In this document: one piece after another, positions 25,806-36,690 of the stretch
Layout of the letters: the number at the start of each line of letters is the position of its first letter
How positions within the stretch are numbered: the stretch's first letter is position 1
Assembly (NCBI GenBank): GCA_900553125.1
Contig: USCB01000013.1
Span: 1 to 39,935 of the forward strand
Source: an uncultured Clostridium sp.
Lineage (GTDB): Bacteria > Bacillota > Clostridia > TANB77 > CAG-508
Length of the DNA: 39,935 nt
Direction: 5' to 3'
The notes under the pieces: model-generated
The model's input: only the letters and a program-made list of their open reading frames with translations
Told to the model about the DNA's origin: nothing
Database searches by the model: none
Made by a program: the position numbers and the translations under genes

Positions 25806-28800
25806 ATGTTAAAAATGAAAAAAACATTTAATAAATTAGTGGCAATTGAAACAATATTAACAATGACATTGTATTATTTTGTGTTTGTTGGAATGACAGC
25901 AATAAGCTATGCAATAGATGTAGTAAGAACAAACAATACAAATGTTGAATTTTCTGCATATTTTCAAAATGAGAATGGAGAAAAAGTGCAAAGAGTAGAA
26001 AATAATATTGATAAAGAAGAATACCTTTATGTAGATATATCTGTGAAAAATGAGGGAAAATTAAATGCTGAAATAACATTAGGTGATAGCAATTTTAACA
26101 TTAAACCAGACAAACTAAGTCCAGAGATATCAGAAATTTCAGGTAATACTGTAAAGCTAAATCAAATAAATGCAGGAAATACTGTTACAGTAAAACTTGG
26201 AATAAGTGCGAAAAAGGAAAGTGGAATAAAGGAAGATTCATTAGATGCAAAAACAAGTGTACAACTAAAAGGACTGTATATAAATAGCCAAAATATTGAA
26301 ACAAATAAATACACTGAAATAACTGGAAACGCTGAAGTGGAAGTAAAATGGAAATCTAATGAAGATACAAGTATAGAGCTAGATGGAAATGTATTTACAA
26401 ACTACATATATGAAATAAATGGGGAAAGTAAAAGACTAGTACAGATGTTGGTAAGCAGTAATATTTTAAACAATAGTTATCCTGTAAAAACAACAGAAAT
26501 AAATTTAAATGTTCCAAAAAATGTAGAAGATGTAGTTGTAAATGCAAGAAGAACAGATGCTACAAATATTAATAATCAATTTAGTAAGGCAAATTATGAA
26601 TACAAAAAACAAGAGAACAAAGTAACAATAAAAGTAAATAATGATGGTGAAAATATAAGTTGGGAAAATACCGCTAAAGATGAGTTTGTTGTTACATATA
26701 TATTAAATAAAGAACAAAATATAAACAATCAAGAAATACAAATAGAAGATAAATTAAAATTATACGATGAAAAGGAATTATCACAAACAAAAAGCATTGT
26801 TGTTTCTGAAAATATAGATGGGGTAATTTCAAATAGTATTGAAACAATAGAAAATGAGATATACAAAGGAAAGCTATATACAGGTGAAGAAAGAGATTAT
26901 ACACAAATAAACAAGGTAAATGTTGACTATGTAGGTATAAATAACATAATAAATATAACACAAAAACAGTCAACATATTTACAAAATAATGAAATAAAAA
27001 CAGCAAATATATTATATAAAGAAACAAAAATAAATAAAAATGAATTATTAAAAATATTAGGACAAAATGGATATTTAACAATAGAAAACCAAAGTGGTGT
27101 ATTAATAGCAAGTATAAATAAAGATACTCAAACAGATGAAAATGGAAAAATAGTAGTAACATACCCAAATGGAGAAAAAGAAATAAAAATAAAAACAAGT
27201 ACACCAATAGATGTTGGAGAATTAAAAATAGAAAATACAAAAGGAATATTTGCTAATGGATATTTAAGAGAAGATATAAAAAATTTAACAGGTATAAAAG
27301 AAAATACAACAATAAATGAAAAAGAAACAGAAAAAGTAATAAATTTGAAAGAAACAGAAACATCAGCAAATATAGCAATAAATGCATCAAAATTATCTAC
27401 AATAGCAAGTAAGCAAAACTTAAAAGTAGAGGCTACATTGCAAGCTAATGATGAAAGTAAAGACTTATATAAAAATCCAAATATAACAATAAAATTCCCA
27501 AAAGAAATTACAATAAAATCAATGCAATCATCAGTATTATATAAAAATGGTTTGGAATTAGAAAAGGACATAAGTGCAAGTAAGAGCGAAGATGGAAGAA
27601 CACAGGTAAATGTAAAACTAAATGGAGAACAGAAAAATTATGATATTTCAGGTGGAACAAAGATATGTTTACAACTAGAAATAAAAGTAAATAAACTTAC
27701 TCCAAGTAAAATAAGTCAAATAGAAATGAATTACACAAATGACTACAAAGAAGGAGAAAAAACTTCTACAGTAGATGTAAATTTCGAATCACAATATGGA
27801 TTAATGATATATAACCAAATAGCAAATTATAATAACAAAGGAGATGCGGTAGTTACAGTTGATAAAAAAACAACATATGGGGAATTAAATTCAAATTCAG
27901 AGAAAAAAGATATAACATTAAACACAGCATTGATAAATAATTATGAGGAAAAAATAACAAATGTAACATTAATAGGAAAAATACCATCAAAGCAAACGAC
28001 AGAAAGTTTTTCAGCAAAGTTGAATGAGCTAAAGACAAATAATAGTAAATTAAAAATATATTATTCAAACAAAACAGAACCAAAAGCCGAAGATACAAGT
28101 TGGGGAGAATATACAGAAGAAGCAGTATCATATAAAGTTGTTGTGGATGAAATGGAAAAAGAAGAAGTTGTAAAACTTAATGTACCTATAACAATACCGG
28201 AAAATATAAAAAATGGACAAAAAGGAACATTATCATCAACAGTTAGTGCACAATATGAAAATAAGGTAAACACAAATTCTTCAAACATTGTATTAACATC
28301 AACATCTGATATTTCCTCACAAGAAAACGAAAAAACAACCGCACAGGAAACTAAAAGCGGCTTAAGCACAAAGATTAGTGCATTTAGAGGAAATGATGGT
28401 TTATTAGATGGTGATAATATCTATGAAGGTGAAACAGTGAGATATAAGGTTACAATAACAAACAACACGGGAAAGGATTATGAAAATGTAACTATAAAGG
28501 CAAACCAGAAAAATGGTTATGTTTGGGATTTAGTGGAAAAAGATGTATATAACCCTTATTATGGTACAAATGGAAAAGAGCATTATTATGAGATTACAGA
28601 TAAAAATGAGATTGAATTAGGAACAGTTAAGACTTTGAAAAATGGTGATGAATTTACATATGAGTATGAGGCTGCTGTTTATGAATTGAGTAATACCAAG
28701 ATAGATGGAACGGAAACTTATGGGAGTATATCGGTTGTTTCAAGTGATAAATCGTTGAATGAAACAGTTAATACTATAAAAAATAGTATTAAGAAAGCGG

Positions 28801-30656
28801 AGTTGGAGGTAAACATGATACATTGTTTATCAAATGAAATGACAGTAGTAAGTGGAGGTTCAATAGATACTAACATTATAGTAAAAAACACAACAAAAGA
28901 AACAATGAAGGATATTTTAATAAAGGTAGCATATTCAAGTAATTTAAATTTAGATATTACAGCTCAAGATGGACTTTCATATGTTAACGAAGAAACGACT
29001 AAAGATGGTACTAAAATAAAAACTTTAAAAATAGAATCTCTTGAATTTGGTAAAGAATTAGAAATAGAATTGATGCCATATACAAATGATAATTTAAATG
29101 GAGAAGAAAGTACAGATGTATGGTTGTTTACAGAGGCATTAACATCAAATAAAAACAGTTATGTATCAAATAAAATTACTAGAAATGTGGTTAGTTTTAA
29201 TCCAGATATAGAATTAGAACAACAAGCAGAGTTTGAAAGTGGTAAAAAAATCAATGTATCTACAGATAAAATCAATGACGGAGATAAAGTTAGATTTACA
29301 GCGACAATAACCAATAATGAAAAGGTTGAACACACTATCGAGGTTAATTACAACCCAGATAAAAATATAGATATACAAAATGCAGAATTGAAAATAGGAG
29401 ATAAAACAAGTAGTATTGATAATTTTGATTACAATTATATAAGGATTAGTAAAACAAAACTTAAAGCTGGTGAAAGTATGGAAGTCATGGTAATAGGAGA
29501 GGTTAGTACTGAAAATATAGACAATATAACAAATAAGTTAAATGTTTGGGATGATAGTGTTGAAATGTCATTAGAAAATCAATTAAAAATTAATGTTAAT
29601 AAAATAGAAATTACAGATGACGATGATGATGATACGTATTATCCAGATAATTCAAATAATGGTAACAATAATGATTCTAATAACTCTAATGTAGAAAAGA
29701 AATACACAATTAGTGGACTTGCATGGTTAGACAATGATAAGGATGGAAAAAGAAATTCATCAGAAGAATTAAAAAAAGATATTGATGTTTATGCAATAAA
29801 ATTAGAAACAGGAGAGGTTGCATTAACAACAAAAACTGCATCAGATGGAAGTTATCAGTTGGAATTAACACAGGGCAAATATATAATTGCATTCAAATAT
29901 AATAATGAACTATATACATTAACAACATACCAAAAATCAGGAGTTGGAGATACTGAAAATTCTGATGCTATAGAAAAACAAATGACAATAAATGGAGAAA
30001 ATATGCCAGTTGGAGCTACTGATATAATAGAACTAAATCAAAATATAAGTAATATAGATATAGGTTTAGTAACAAAAGGCAATTTTGACCTAAAAATACA
30101 AAAATATATAAGTCAAATAAAGGTAAATGACAATAAAAAAGTAACTACATATGTTCAAAAAGAAAATACAACTCTAGCAAAAGCAGAAATAAAAGCTAAA
30201 AACTTAAAAGGAGCATTAGTAGTTATAGAATACAAAATTAAAGTAACAAATGCAGGAGATGTAGCAGGATATACAAGAAGTATAGTAGACTACATGCCAA
30301 CATCATTAAACTTCAATTCAGGTTTAAATCCGGATTGGTATTTATCAGGAAACAATTTGTATAATACAAGTTTATCAAACACAAGAATTGAACCTGGTGA
30401 AACACAAGAATTAACTTTAACATTAACTAAAACAATGACAGAAGGTAATACTGGTTTAGTAAGTAATGAAGCAGAAATAACCGAAAGTTCGAATGAATTG
30501 GGTATAAAAAATAAAACACAAGAAAAGGGAACAGCAAATGTTATTATAAGTGTAAGCACAGGAGCATTAATTAATTATGTAGCAACAACTATTATAACAT
30601 TAATAATATTAGGTTTATTTGCATTTTTAGTAAATAAAAAATTTCAAAAAATATAA
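25806..30656 (+). CDS. Giant surface protein A2, paralogue of A1
   Basis: This 1616-residue protein aligns with A1 from its start to its C-terminal anchor. The signal sequence ends near AISYA. The first mature residues NTNVEFSAYFQNENGEKVQ mirror A1. The linker (about 1265-1300) is shorter and Asp/Asn-rich, starting with a run of Asp (TDDDDDDTYY). It is followed by the SdrD-B-like KYTISGLAWLDNDKDGKR, a DUF11-like module and a C-terminal helix with a VNKKFQKI tail. Divergence from A1 is greatest at about 1010-1260, just before the linker. Codon choice around 28380-28830 has noticeably more GGT, GTT and GAG than the flanks, a hint of mosaic origin. The start at 25806 has a proper GGGAG site. The earlier ATG at 25801 runs into a stop. 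Confidence 0.8.
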   Translation: MLKMKKTFNKLVAIETILTMTLYYFVFVGMTAISYAIDVVRTNNTNVEFSAYFQNENGEKVQRVENNIDKEEYLYVDISVKNEGKLNAEITLGDSNFNIKPDKLSPEISEISGNTVKLNQINAGNTVTVKLGISAKKESGIKEDSLDAKTSVQLKGLYINSQNIETNKYTEITGNAEVEVKWKSNEDTSIELDGNVFTNYIYEINGESKRLVQMLVSSNILNNSYPVKTTEINLNVPKNVEDVVVNARRTDATNINNQFSKANYEYKKQENKVTIKVNNDGENISWENTAKDEFVVTYILNKEQNINNQEIQIEDKLKLYDEKELSQTKSIVVSENIDGVISNSIETIENEIYKGKLYTGEERDYTQINKVNVDYVGINNIINITQKQSTYLQNNEIKTANILYKETKINKNELLKILGQNGYLTIENQSGVLIASINKDTQTDENGKIVVTYPNGEKEIKIKTSTPIDVGELKIENTKGIFANGYLREDIKNLTGIKENTTINEKETEKVINLKETETSANIAINASKLSTIASKQNLKVEATLQANDESKDLYKNPNITIKFPKEITIKSMQSSVLYKNGLELEKDISASKSEDGRTQVNVKLNGEQKNYDISGGTKICLQLEIKVNKLTPSKISQIEMNYTNDYKEGEKTSTVDVNFESQYGLMIYNQIANYNNKGDAVVTVDKKTTYGELNSNSEKKDITLNTALINNYEEKITNVTLIGKIPSKQTTESFSAKLNELKTNNSKLKIYYSNKTEPKAEDTSWGEYTEEAVSYKVVVDEMEKEEVVKLNVPITIPENIKNGQKGTLSSTVSAQYENKVNTNSSNIVLTSTSDISSQENEKTTAQETKSGLSTKISAFRGNDGLLDGDNIYEGETVRYKVTITNNTGKDYENVTIKANQKNGYVWDLVEKDVYNPYYGTNGKEHYYEITDKNEIELGTVKTLKNGDEFTYEYEAAVYELSNTKIDGTETYGSISVVSSDKSLNETVNTIKNSIKKAELEVNMIHCLSNEMTVVSGGSIDTNIIVKNTTKETMKDILIKVAYSSNLNLDITAQDGLSYVNEETTKDGTKIKTLKIESLEFGKELEIELMPYTNDNLNGEESTDVWLFTEALTSNKNSYVSNKITRNVVSFNPDIELEQQAEFESGKKINVSTDKINDGDKVRFTATITNNEKVEHTIEVNYNPDKNIDIQNAELKIGDKTSSIDNFDYNYIRISKTKLKAGESMEVMVIGEVSTENIDNITNKLNVWDDSVEMSLENQLKINVNKIEITDDDDDDTYYPDNSNNGNNNDSNNSNVEKKYTISGLAWLDNDKDGKRNSSEELKKDIDVYAIKLETGEVALTTKTASDGSYQLELTQGKYIIAFKYNNELYTLTTYQKSGVGDTENSDAIEKQMTINGENMPVGATDIIELNQNISNIDIGLVTKGNFDLKIQKYISQIKVNDNKKVTTYVQKENTTLAKAEIKAKNLKGALVVIEYKIKVTNAGDVAGYTRSIVDYMPTSLNFNSGLNPDWYLSGNNLYNTSLSNTRIEPGETQELTLTLTKTMTEGNTGLVSNEAEITESSNELGIKNKTQEKGTANVIISVSTGALINYVATTIITLIILGLFAFLVNKKFQKI

Positions 30657-30672
30657 TTCGGAGGAAATAGCA

Positions 30673-33600
30673 ATGAAAAGAACGTATAAGAGAAATGTTG
30701 TAAATGTAATATTTTGTATGTTATTTTTAGTAATAATATATTGGCTTGTTGGAAAAGTATATGCAGATAATAAATATTATTACGAAAACGAGGATGGTAC
30801 TGTAGATTTTAAGAGTGAAGATGCTATTATGTCGATTAGTGCTGATCATTTGTTAAAACTAGGAAAAAAATTAGATTGGTATCATAATGTGAATAAAAAT
30901 GAATTTTGTTTAATAAAAACATTGGGAGATAGAAGTAGACTTCAATATACATGTTTGTATCATAATAAGAAAGCAACAGAGATGTCAATAAATACTAAAG
31001 TTAATGTTGTATATGATATAACATTTGACTCTGATAAAGGTGTAATGAAAATAAAATCGAAAAAAAATATTATAAAAGAAGATAATTATACTGGAGAACG
31101 TGAGTCTGGAGAAATGGAAAGTTATGTAAATGATGAAGAAAATGGGAATCTTATTGCTGAATTAGCAGTTGCAGCAACTAAGACAAGAAACAATGGAGGG
31201 GTAAGAAAAAAACTAATAGAAGTAACAAATAAAAATTTAGTAGTAACTGCAGCTGGATTGAAAAATAATACTTACGGTGATTTTATGGGTGATCAATTAG
31301 CTAACGACATTTCTATTAAAGAAGAAGAACAAACAATAAATAATAATGAAGTAAATAAATATAAAGATTATAAAAAAATAACTAAAGATGGTAGAGAAAC
31401 AAAAAAAGAAGCAGCAGAACGTAACCTTGACACTGGAGAAAATTGGGGAAGAAGAAATAAAGATAAATATACGATAATTGGACCATTAAAGATGGATTTT
31501 GGATATATGGGAATTGAAAGAGTTCAAGTAGGAAATGCAGAGTGGACAGAAGAAAAAAAGACAGGTGATATATTATGGTGTCAACAAAATGAGAAAAAAG
31601 ATGGTAAATGGACTTATACAGATTGGAGTATGGACTTTAACAAAAAAGTTAATACTAGTAGCGGAGAATTTATGTTAAGTGCTGGCGATCGAGCTTTTTA
31701 TTTGGCTGTAAATAAAGATTGTTTGCCGAATACTGGTACATATATGATAACAATTGGACAGAAGGAATTTAAATATCAGAAATCTAGAATTATGATTTGT
31801 ATGGGAAGTAATTTACAACAAGCAGGATTATATGTTTTCGACAAGACTTCAAGTTCTGTTAAGGGAGAAATTAAATGGAGAATTGAGAGAACAGTACAAT
31901 TAGGAAAATTGAAAATTATTAAAAAAGATGCAACAACAGGACAAGAAATTAATGGTGCACAATTCAAACTTTATGCAACTTTAAATGATGGAACGAAAGG
32001 AATTGTATCTGGAGATGCAGAAGGAACTAAATCATATGGAGGTTCAATTGACCAAGCAACAAAATATCCATCACAAACAGTTATTAAAAACCTAAAATAC
32101 GGAACATATGATATTTGGGAATCAGATGCTCCAGAAGGATATAATAAAGAAAAACAAGCGGGATATAATGAAACCTATGGAATGGTATTTTTAGGACAAA
32201 TTGTAGTTAATGGTGACCAAGAATATACATTTGAAGGATATAATAGTCAAGTTGTCGAAATAGAAGGAAATGTATGGTCTAATGAGCCTGATACAAAGAA
32301 TAACACAATAGAAACCAAACTTGTATCAACAAGCAATTTATTACAAGGAATAAGAGTAAACTTATATGATGGAGTTCAATCTACACCAATTGCAACAACA
32401 ACTACAGATAATCAAGGTCATTATATATTTACAACAAAAAATTTATATACTGGAAAAAACAAAAATATTTATTATACAGATTTAGCAAAAGCATATGTAG
32501 AATTTATATATGATAATAAAGAATATGTAACAGTAGAGCCATCAACAGGAAATGAAACAAATACATCAAAAGCACAAGAATATGATACAACAGTTGCAAA
32601 ACTAGATGATAATAAATTAACAGGAACAACAGGAGAGAATCCAGGAAAAGCAGTCACAAACAGACAAAAAGGTCTTACAGGATATTTTGATAGTACAAAA
32701 TTCAAAGTAAGCAATGTAAATTTAGGATTAATGAGAAAGCATACACCTGAATTTAGTGTTAATGAAACACTAGCATATATAAAAGTAAATATGAATGGAT
32801 ATACATATACTTATAAATATGGTGATGCACCTGTAACAACCTCAAGTTATGTACCAACAGTAAATGAACAAACTACAGCAAAGACATTTACAGGAAAAAT
32901 ATATCCGACAGATATAGCTTATAATATTGTTACAGAAACATCAGCTCTAAATGTTTATGCGATATATCGTATAGATGTAACAAACTCAGAGAGTGTAAAC
33001 ATAGATAATCTTTACAAAGAACAAATGTTATATTTAAAATCATTAACAACAAGCTATGATCAGAATAGGTATGAATTATGTACAAATGAAAATAATTCTG
33101 ATAAATCAGATTTCGGATTATGGGAAAAAGATGGAGAAGGTAATGCAAAATATAATATAAATAGCGAAAACAGTTCATTTAAAAAAGGTATATCAAGTGG
33201 TCAAACATCTAAAGCATATATACAATTTAAAGTACAACAAGGAGCACTAAAACAAATATTAGAAAATAATATTGATGATAAAGATTTAAAACAAGCCCCA
33301 TCTATAGCAACTGCTGAAGGATATCATGAATACATAAGAACAGATAATTTATGGGTTCATTCAAACAATATTAGTGCATTTGAAGGTTCAAAGGCAACAA
33401 TTGACTATTTGCTACCAAGACATGAGAGTAAAAAATATTATGTACATAAATCAATAGAAAATAAATATTCATCAGGAGCGTTGTATTTAAGATTAACATT
33501 AGGAGAATCTAGAAAAATTTCTGGAACTGTGTTTGAGGATAATCAAACAAGTAAAAGCCAGGAAGAAGGAACAATATTAGGAAATGGAATTTATAATAAT

Positions 33601-35013
33601 GGAGAAAATCAGGTTAAAGACGTAAAAGTAGAACTGTTAGAAAGTGATAAAAAAACGGTATCTACGTTATACAAGAAAGATGATAGAGAAGGAGTAAAAA
33701 TCAGTTTAGCAGTAACAAAATCAATAATAAATGGAGTTTATCAATTTGATGGTGTAGTTCCAGGGCATTATTATGTAAGATTTACATATGGTGATGGTAC
33801 TCAACAAATAGTTGGCGAATACAATAAAGATAATGGTGTACAAGTATATATTAATGAGTATAAATCTACTATAATAAATACTAACGAAAATGGAAATAAA
33901 ATAAAGAATGCTATTGATTTTTGGGAAAAGAATACATATAGTGATTTTGAAAATTTATCAGAACAACAAAAAAAGGAAATAGGACAATGGTATAATAATT
34001 TAAATGATAAATATTCAACAGCAATAGATGATATGGAAAAAAGACATGAATCTGATGAATACATTTATACGAGTGATGAGGGCACAAAAAAGGGCGATGA
34101 AAAAGTTGAATTATTAAAAGAAATGAATGCATATACCCCAATGGTAAGTATTCCAATAGAAAATGATATAGAAGATTCAACAAATGTACAAAAAAGAGAA
34201 AAGGAAAATGAGAAAACAGTCTATACAGAACCAGAAGGAGTACAAAAGTTTGAATATAATGGATTTAATTTTGGAATTATAAAACAAGGAATAACTGAAA
34301 TTGATGTAAACAAAGAAATAAAAAATATAAGAGTTACAACACAAACAGGAACTAATCTTGTATCGGCAAGTCCAGATGATAAAGAGGCAAAATATATAAC
34401 GGCTATAGATAAATTTTGCAAAAATGCAAAAATGGAGATAGAAAATAACTTGGCATATGGTTCAGAATTGGCAGTAACATATCAAGTAACTTTAACAAAT
34501 AATTCAACATTAGACTATAGTAATGATGATTACTTTAAATATGGTATAAAAGAAAACGAAAAGAAGGTTACTATAAAAGAAGTAAAGGATCAGATAGATT
34601 CAAGATATGATTTTAATCAAGAGGAATTTGATGAAACAGTTAGTGGTTCAACAAGAAAGGGACAAATTAAAGTACAAAAAGTAAAAGAAGGAAATAATAA
34701 ATATTTGTTTATGACAGAATGGACACCAATAAAAAAAGGAGAAAGTACATCTGTAACTTATACAGCTAATACATTATTATCTTCAAATAGTTTGTCTACA
34801 TACACTAATAATGTAAGTTTAACAAAAATTTCACTCGATAAGTTAACTTGTTTACAAAGATTGTTCAAGTGGAAAAATGACGAAACCTATTTTTCAATCA
34901 CAGCTCCAACAGGAAAAGACAAAAGCAACAAATACATAATAGCAGCAGGAATAAGCCTAAGTGCACTAGCAATAGGAATACTAACAATAAAAAGAAAAGT
35001 GCTAAAAAAATAA
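30673..35013 (+). CDS. Giant surface protein B2, paralogue of B1
   Basis: This 1446-residue protein has a signal peptide ending near GKVYA, a diverged N-terminal domain (about 33-400) and then modules closely matching B1. A SpaA/Cna-B-like domain begins at about 413 (GKLKIIKKDATTGQEINGAQ) with YDIWESDAPEGYN. A second Cna-B-like module reads RVNLYDGVQSTPIATT. An SdrD-B-like module reads KISGTVFEDNQTSK, then YQFDGVVPGHYYVRF. The C-terminus reads APTGKDKSNKYII, then a helix and KRKVLKK. The start follows a CGGAGGAA ribosome site 12 nt after A2, so A2 and B2 are cotranscribed. Same inferred role as B1: a cross-linked stalk or adhesin partner of A2. Confidence 0.8.
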   Translation: MKRTYKRNVVNVIFCMLFLVIIYWLVGKVYADNKYYYENEDGTVDFKSEDAIMSISADHLLKLGKKLDWYHNVNKNEFCLIKTLGDRSRLQYTCLYHNKKATEMSINTKVNVVYDITFDSDKGVMKIKSKKNIIKEDNYTGERESGEMESYVNDEENGNLIAELAVAATKTRNNGGVRKKLIEVTNKNLVVTAAGLKNNTYGDFMGDQLANDISIKEEEQTINNNEVNKYKDYKKITKDGRETKKEAAERNLDTGENWGRRNKDKYTIIGPLKMDFGYMGIERVQVGNAEWTEEKKTGDILWCQQNEKKDGKWTYTDWSMDFNKKVNTSSGEFMLSAGDRAFYLAVNKDCLPNTGTYMITIGQKEFKYQKSRIMICMGSNLQQAGLYVFDKTSSSVKGEIKWRIERTVQLGKLKIIKKDATTGQEINGAQFKLYATLNDGTKGIVSGDAEGTKSYGGSIDQATKYPSQTVIKNLKYGTYDIWESDAPEGYNKEKQAGYNETYGMVFLGQIVVNGDQEYTFEGYNSQVVEIEGNVWSNEPDTKNNTIETKLVSTSNLLQGIRVNLYDGVQSTPIATTTTDNQGHYIFTTKNLYTGKNKNIYYTDLAKAYVEFIYDNKEYVTVEPSTGNETNTSKAQEYDTTVAKLDDNKLTGTTGENPGKAVTNRQKGLTGYFDSTKFKVSNVNLGLMRKHTPEFSVNETLAYIKVNMNGYTYTYKYGDAPVTTSSYVPTVNEQTTAKTFTGKIYPTDIAYNIVTETSALNVYAIYRIDVTNSESVNIDNLYKEQMLYLKSLTTSYDQNRYELCTNENNSDKSDFGLWEKDGEGNAKYNINSENSSFKKGISSGQTSKAYIQFKVQQGALKQILENNIDDKDLKQAPSIATAEGYHEYIRTDNLWVHSNNISAFEGSKATIDYLLPRHESKKYYVHKSIENKYSSGALYLRLTLGESRKISGTVFEDNQTSKSQEEGTILGNGIYNNGENQVKDVKVELLESDKKTVSTLYKKDDREGVKISLAVTKSIINGVYQFDGVVPGHYYVRFTYGDGTQQIVGEYNKDNGVQVYINEYKSTIINTNENGNKIKNAIDFWEKNTYSDFENLSEQQKKEIGQWYNNLNDKYSTAIDDMEKRHESDEYIYTSDEGTKKGDEKVELLKEMNAYTPMVSIPIENDIEDSTNVQKREKENEKTVYTEPEGVQKFEYNGFNFGIIKQGITEIDVNKEIKNIRVTTQTGTNLVSASPDDKEAKYITAIDKFCKNAKMEIENNLAYGSELAVTYQVTLTNNSTLDYSNDDYFKYGIKENEKKVTIKEVKDQIDSRYDFNQEEFDETVSGSTRKGQIKVQKVKEGNNKYLFMTEWTPIKKGESTSVTYTANTLLSSNSLSTYTNNVSLTKISLDKLTCLQRLFKWKNDETYFSITAPTGKDKSNKYIIAAGISLSALAIGILTIKRKVLKK

Positions 35014-35091
35014 AAATACGTACTAACATCTTGAAATAAAAAAATAAATATTGTATTATAATAGGGAAAACAAAAAGAAAGGAAAAACAAA

Positions 35092-36612
35092 ATGAGAAAA
35101 AAAATTATAATACCAATAATAATAGCAATAATAATAATATCCACAATAACAATAATAACACAAAAAAAATCCAACAAATACAATTACAAAATAGAAGAAA
35201 TAAAAACATATAACTACTATATAACAAAAAACAACGAAAACTATGGAGTAATAGACAAAGAAGGTAAAACCATAATAGAACCCAAATATGTTAATATAAT
35301 AATACCAAATCCAGAAAAAGACATATTCATATGTTATACAGATAGTGAAAAAACAGAAACACTAAATGCAAAAGGGGAAAAGCTATTTACACAATATGAA
35401 GAAACACAACCAATAAAACTAAAAAACGTAGCAAGTACCCTTTCATATGAAAAAAGTGTATTAAAATACAAAAAAGACGGTCTATATGGAATAATGAATT
35501 TTGATGGAAAAATAATCACACAAAACATATACTCAACAATAGAAAACCTACAACCAACAGAAGGAAAGCTACTAGTATCAATAGAAGGAAAATATGGAGT
35601 AATAGACATAAAAGGTAACCTATTGGTAAAAACTGAATATGATAAAATATCATCAGACGGATATTATACAAAAAAATACGAATACAAAAAATCAGGATTC
35701 ATAACAACAAACAAAACAGACGATGGATTTAAAAGTGGATATATAACATATGACGGAAAAACTATTTTAGAAACAAAATATAATGAAATAGAGAGAATAT
35801 CAAAAGAAGATGATAACAACATATACTTAATAAACTCAGAAAACGGAAAATACGGCTTATACAAAAACACAAAAAAAGTAATAGAAAACGAATACCAATC
35901 AATATCATATGAAGATAGTGGAATAGTAATATTACAAAAAAATAAAAAATATGGAGCTGCATCACTAGATGGCAAAATAATAATAAATGTAGAAAATGAC
36001 AACATAGAATCAAGAGGAATCTATATATATGCAAAATCATCAAACAATAAAGTATATGACACAAGCGGAAATGAAGTAGATATAAACTTCAATAGAACAA
36101 TATATAAAACAGAAAGTGAAGAATACCAAATATCAACATTATTAAATAACAATATAACATACTATGGAATTATAGATAAAAATGGAAACAAGCTAGTAAA
36201 CGAAAACTATAGATATATAGAATATCTATATAAAAATTACTTCATAGCAACAGATGAAAATGGCAATTTAGGAGTAATAAATAGTAATGGAAAAATAATA
36301 TTAGATATGAAGTATAGTTCACTTCAAAAAATAAAAGGGAAAAATATAATTCAAGCAGTAGAAAAAGACACCGATGTAAGCAATTTTTATTCAAAAGAAA
36401 TGCAAGAAATACTCAAGATATCAAAACCTAATATACAAATAGAAGAAGAATATATAGTAATATCAAATGATAAAGAGGAAAATTATTTAGATAATGATGG
36501 AAACAAAATACAAGATATAACATCATTACAAAAATCAAATTATCCAAAACAAATAGGAGATTACAAAAAAGAACAATTAACAATTGAAGATGTATATTAT
36601 GTAAAAAAATAG
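35092..36612 (+). CDS. WG-repeat protein with N-terminal membrane anchor
   Basis: This 506-residue protein has an N-terminal hydrophobic helix (about 4-23) that is either a signal anchor or an uncleaved signal. The rest is built of WG (KWG) beta-repeats of the form (K/N)YGVID-x-x-GK-x-(I/L)-x-x-x-Y. I count about eight, including ENYGVIDKEGKTIIEPKY, DGLYGIMNFDGKII, EGKYGVIDIKGNLL, KYGAASLDGKII, YGIIDKNGNKLV and GVINSNGKIILDMKY. Function is unknown. WG repeats act as binding scaffolds. A TATAAT at 35057-35062 may mark its own promoter, but the spacing to TTGAAA is 20 nt. It follows the B2 gene closely and has a terminator after it. Confidence 0.82.
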   Translation: MRKKIIIPIIIAIIIISTITIITQKKSNKYNYKIEEIKTYNYYITKNNENYGVIDKEGKTIIEPKYVNIIIPNPEKDIFICYTDSEKTETLNAKGEKLFTQYEETQPIKLKNVASTLSYEKSVLKYKKDGLYGIMNFDGKIITQNIYSTIENLQPTEGKLLVSIEGKYGVIDIKGNLLVKTEYDKISSDGYYTKKYEYKKSGFITTNKTDDGFKSGYITYDGKTILETKYNEIERISKEDDNNIYLINSENGKYGLYKNTKKVIENEYQSISYEDSGIVILQKNKKYGAASLDGKIIINVENDNIESRGIYIYAKSSNNKVYDTSGNEVDINFNRTIYKTESEEYQISTLLNNNITYYGIIDKNGNKLVNENYRYIEYLYKNYFIATDENGNLGVINSNGKIILDMKYSSLQKIKGKNIIQAVEKDTDVSNFYSKEMQEILKISKPNIQIEEEYIVISNDKEENYLDNDGNKIQDITSLQKSNYPKQIGDYKKEQLTIEDVYYVKK

Positions 36613-36620
36613 TAAATAAT

Positions 36621-36670
36621 AAAAAAGAAAGTGATAATATAAGAACAAAAATTATCACTTTCTTTTTTAT
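36621..36670 (+). terminator. Rho-independent terminator after the WG-repeat gene
   Basis: An 18-nt perfect inverted repeat (36621-36638 with 36651-36668, core GAAAGTGATAAT) with a 12-nt loop and flanking A and T runs. It could work in both directions. Confidence 0.8.
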
Positions 36671-36690
36671 GATATAAGGAGATGATCTAT

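Larger units (their letters stand above)
16461..35013 (+). repeat. Tandem duplication of a two-gene surface-protein cassette (A1-B1, A2-B2)
   Basis: Cassette 1 spans 16461-25560 and cassette 2 spans 25806-35013. A1 and A2 align end to end (1631 and 1616 residues), as do B1 and B2 (about 1394 and 1446). Some stretches are almost identical in DNA, such as 18440-18600 with 27781-27945, and 22480-22720 with 31930-32170. The N-terminal 300-340 residues of B and the region before the A linker have diverged much more. That unevenness suggests either gene conversion or selection for change at the exposed ends. Confidence 0.85.

Noticed and set aside
17314..34421. Long reverse-strand frames within the giant surface genes
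   Set aside because: They are Leu/Phe-rich shadows of AT-rich coding DNA, with no ribosome sites and no family features.
36682..36690. Upstream ATG at 36682 as the patatin start
   Set aside because: It abuts the AAGGAG site. The ATG at 36691 has correct spacing and gives the usual family opening.
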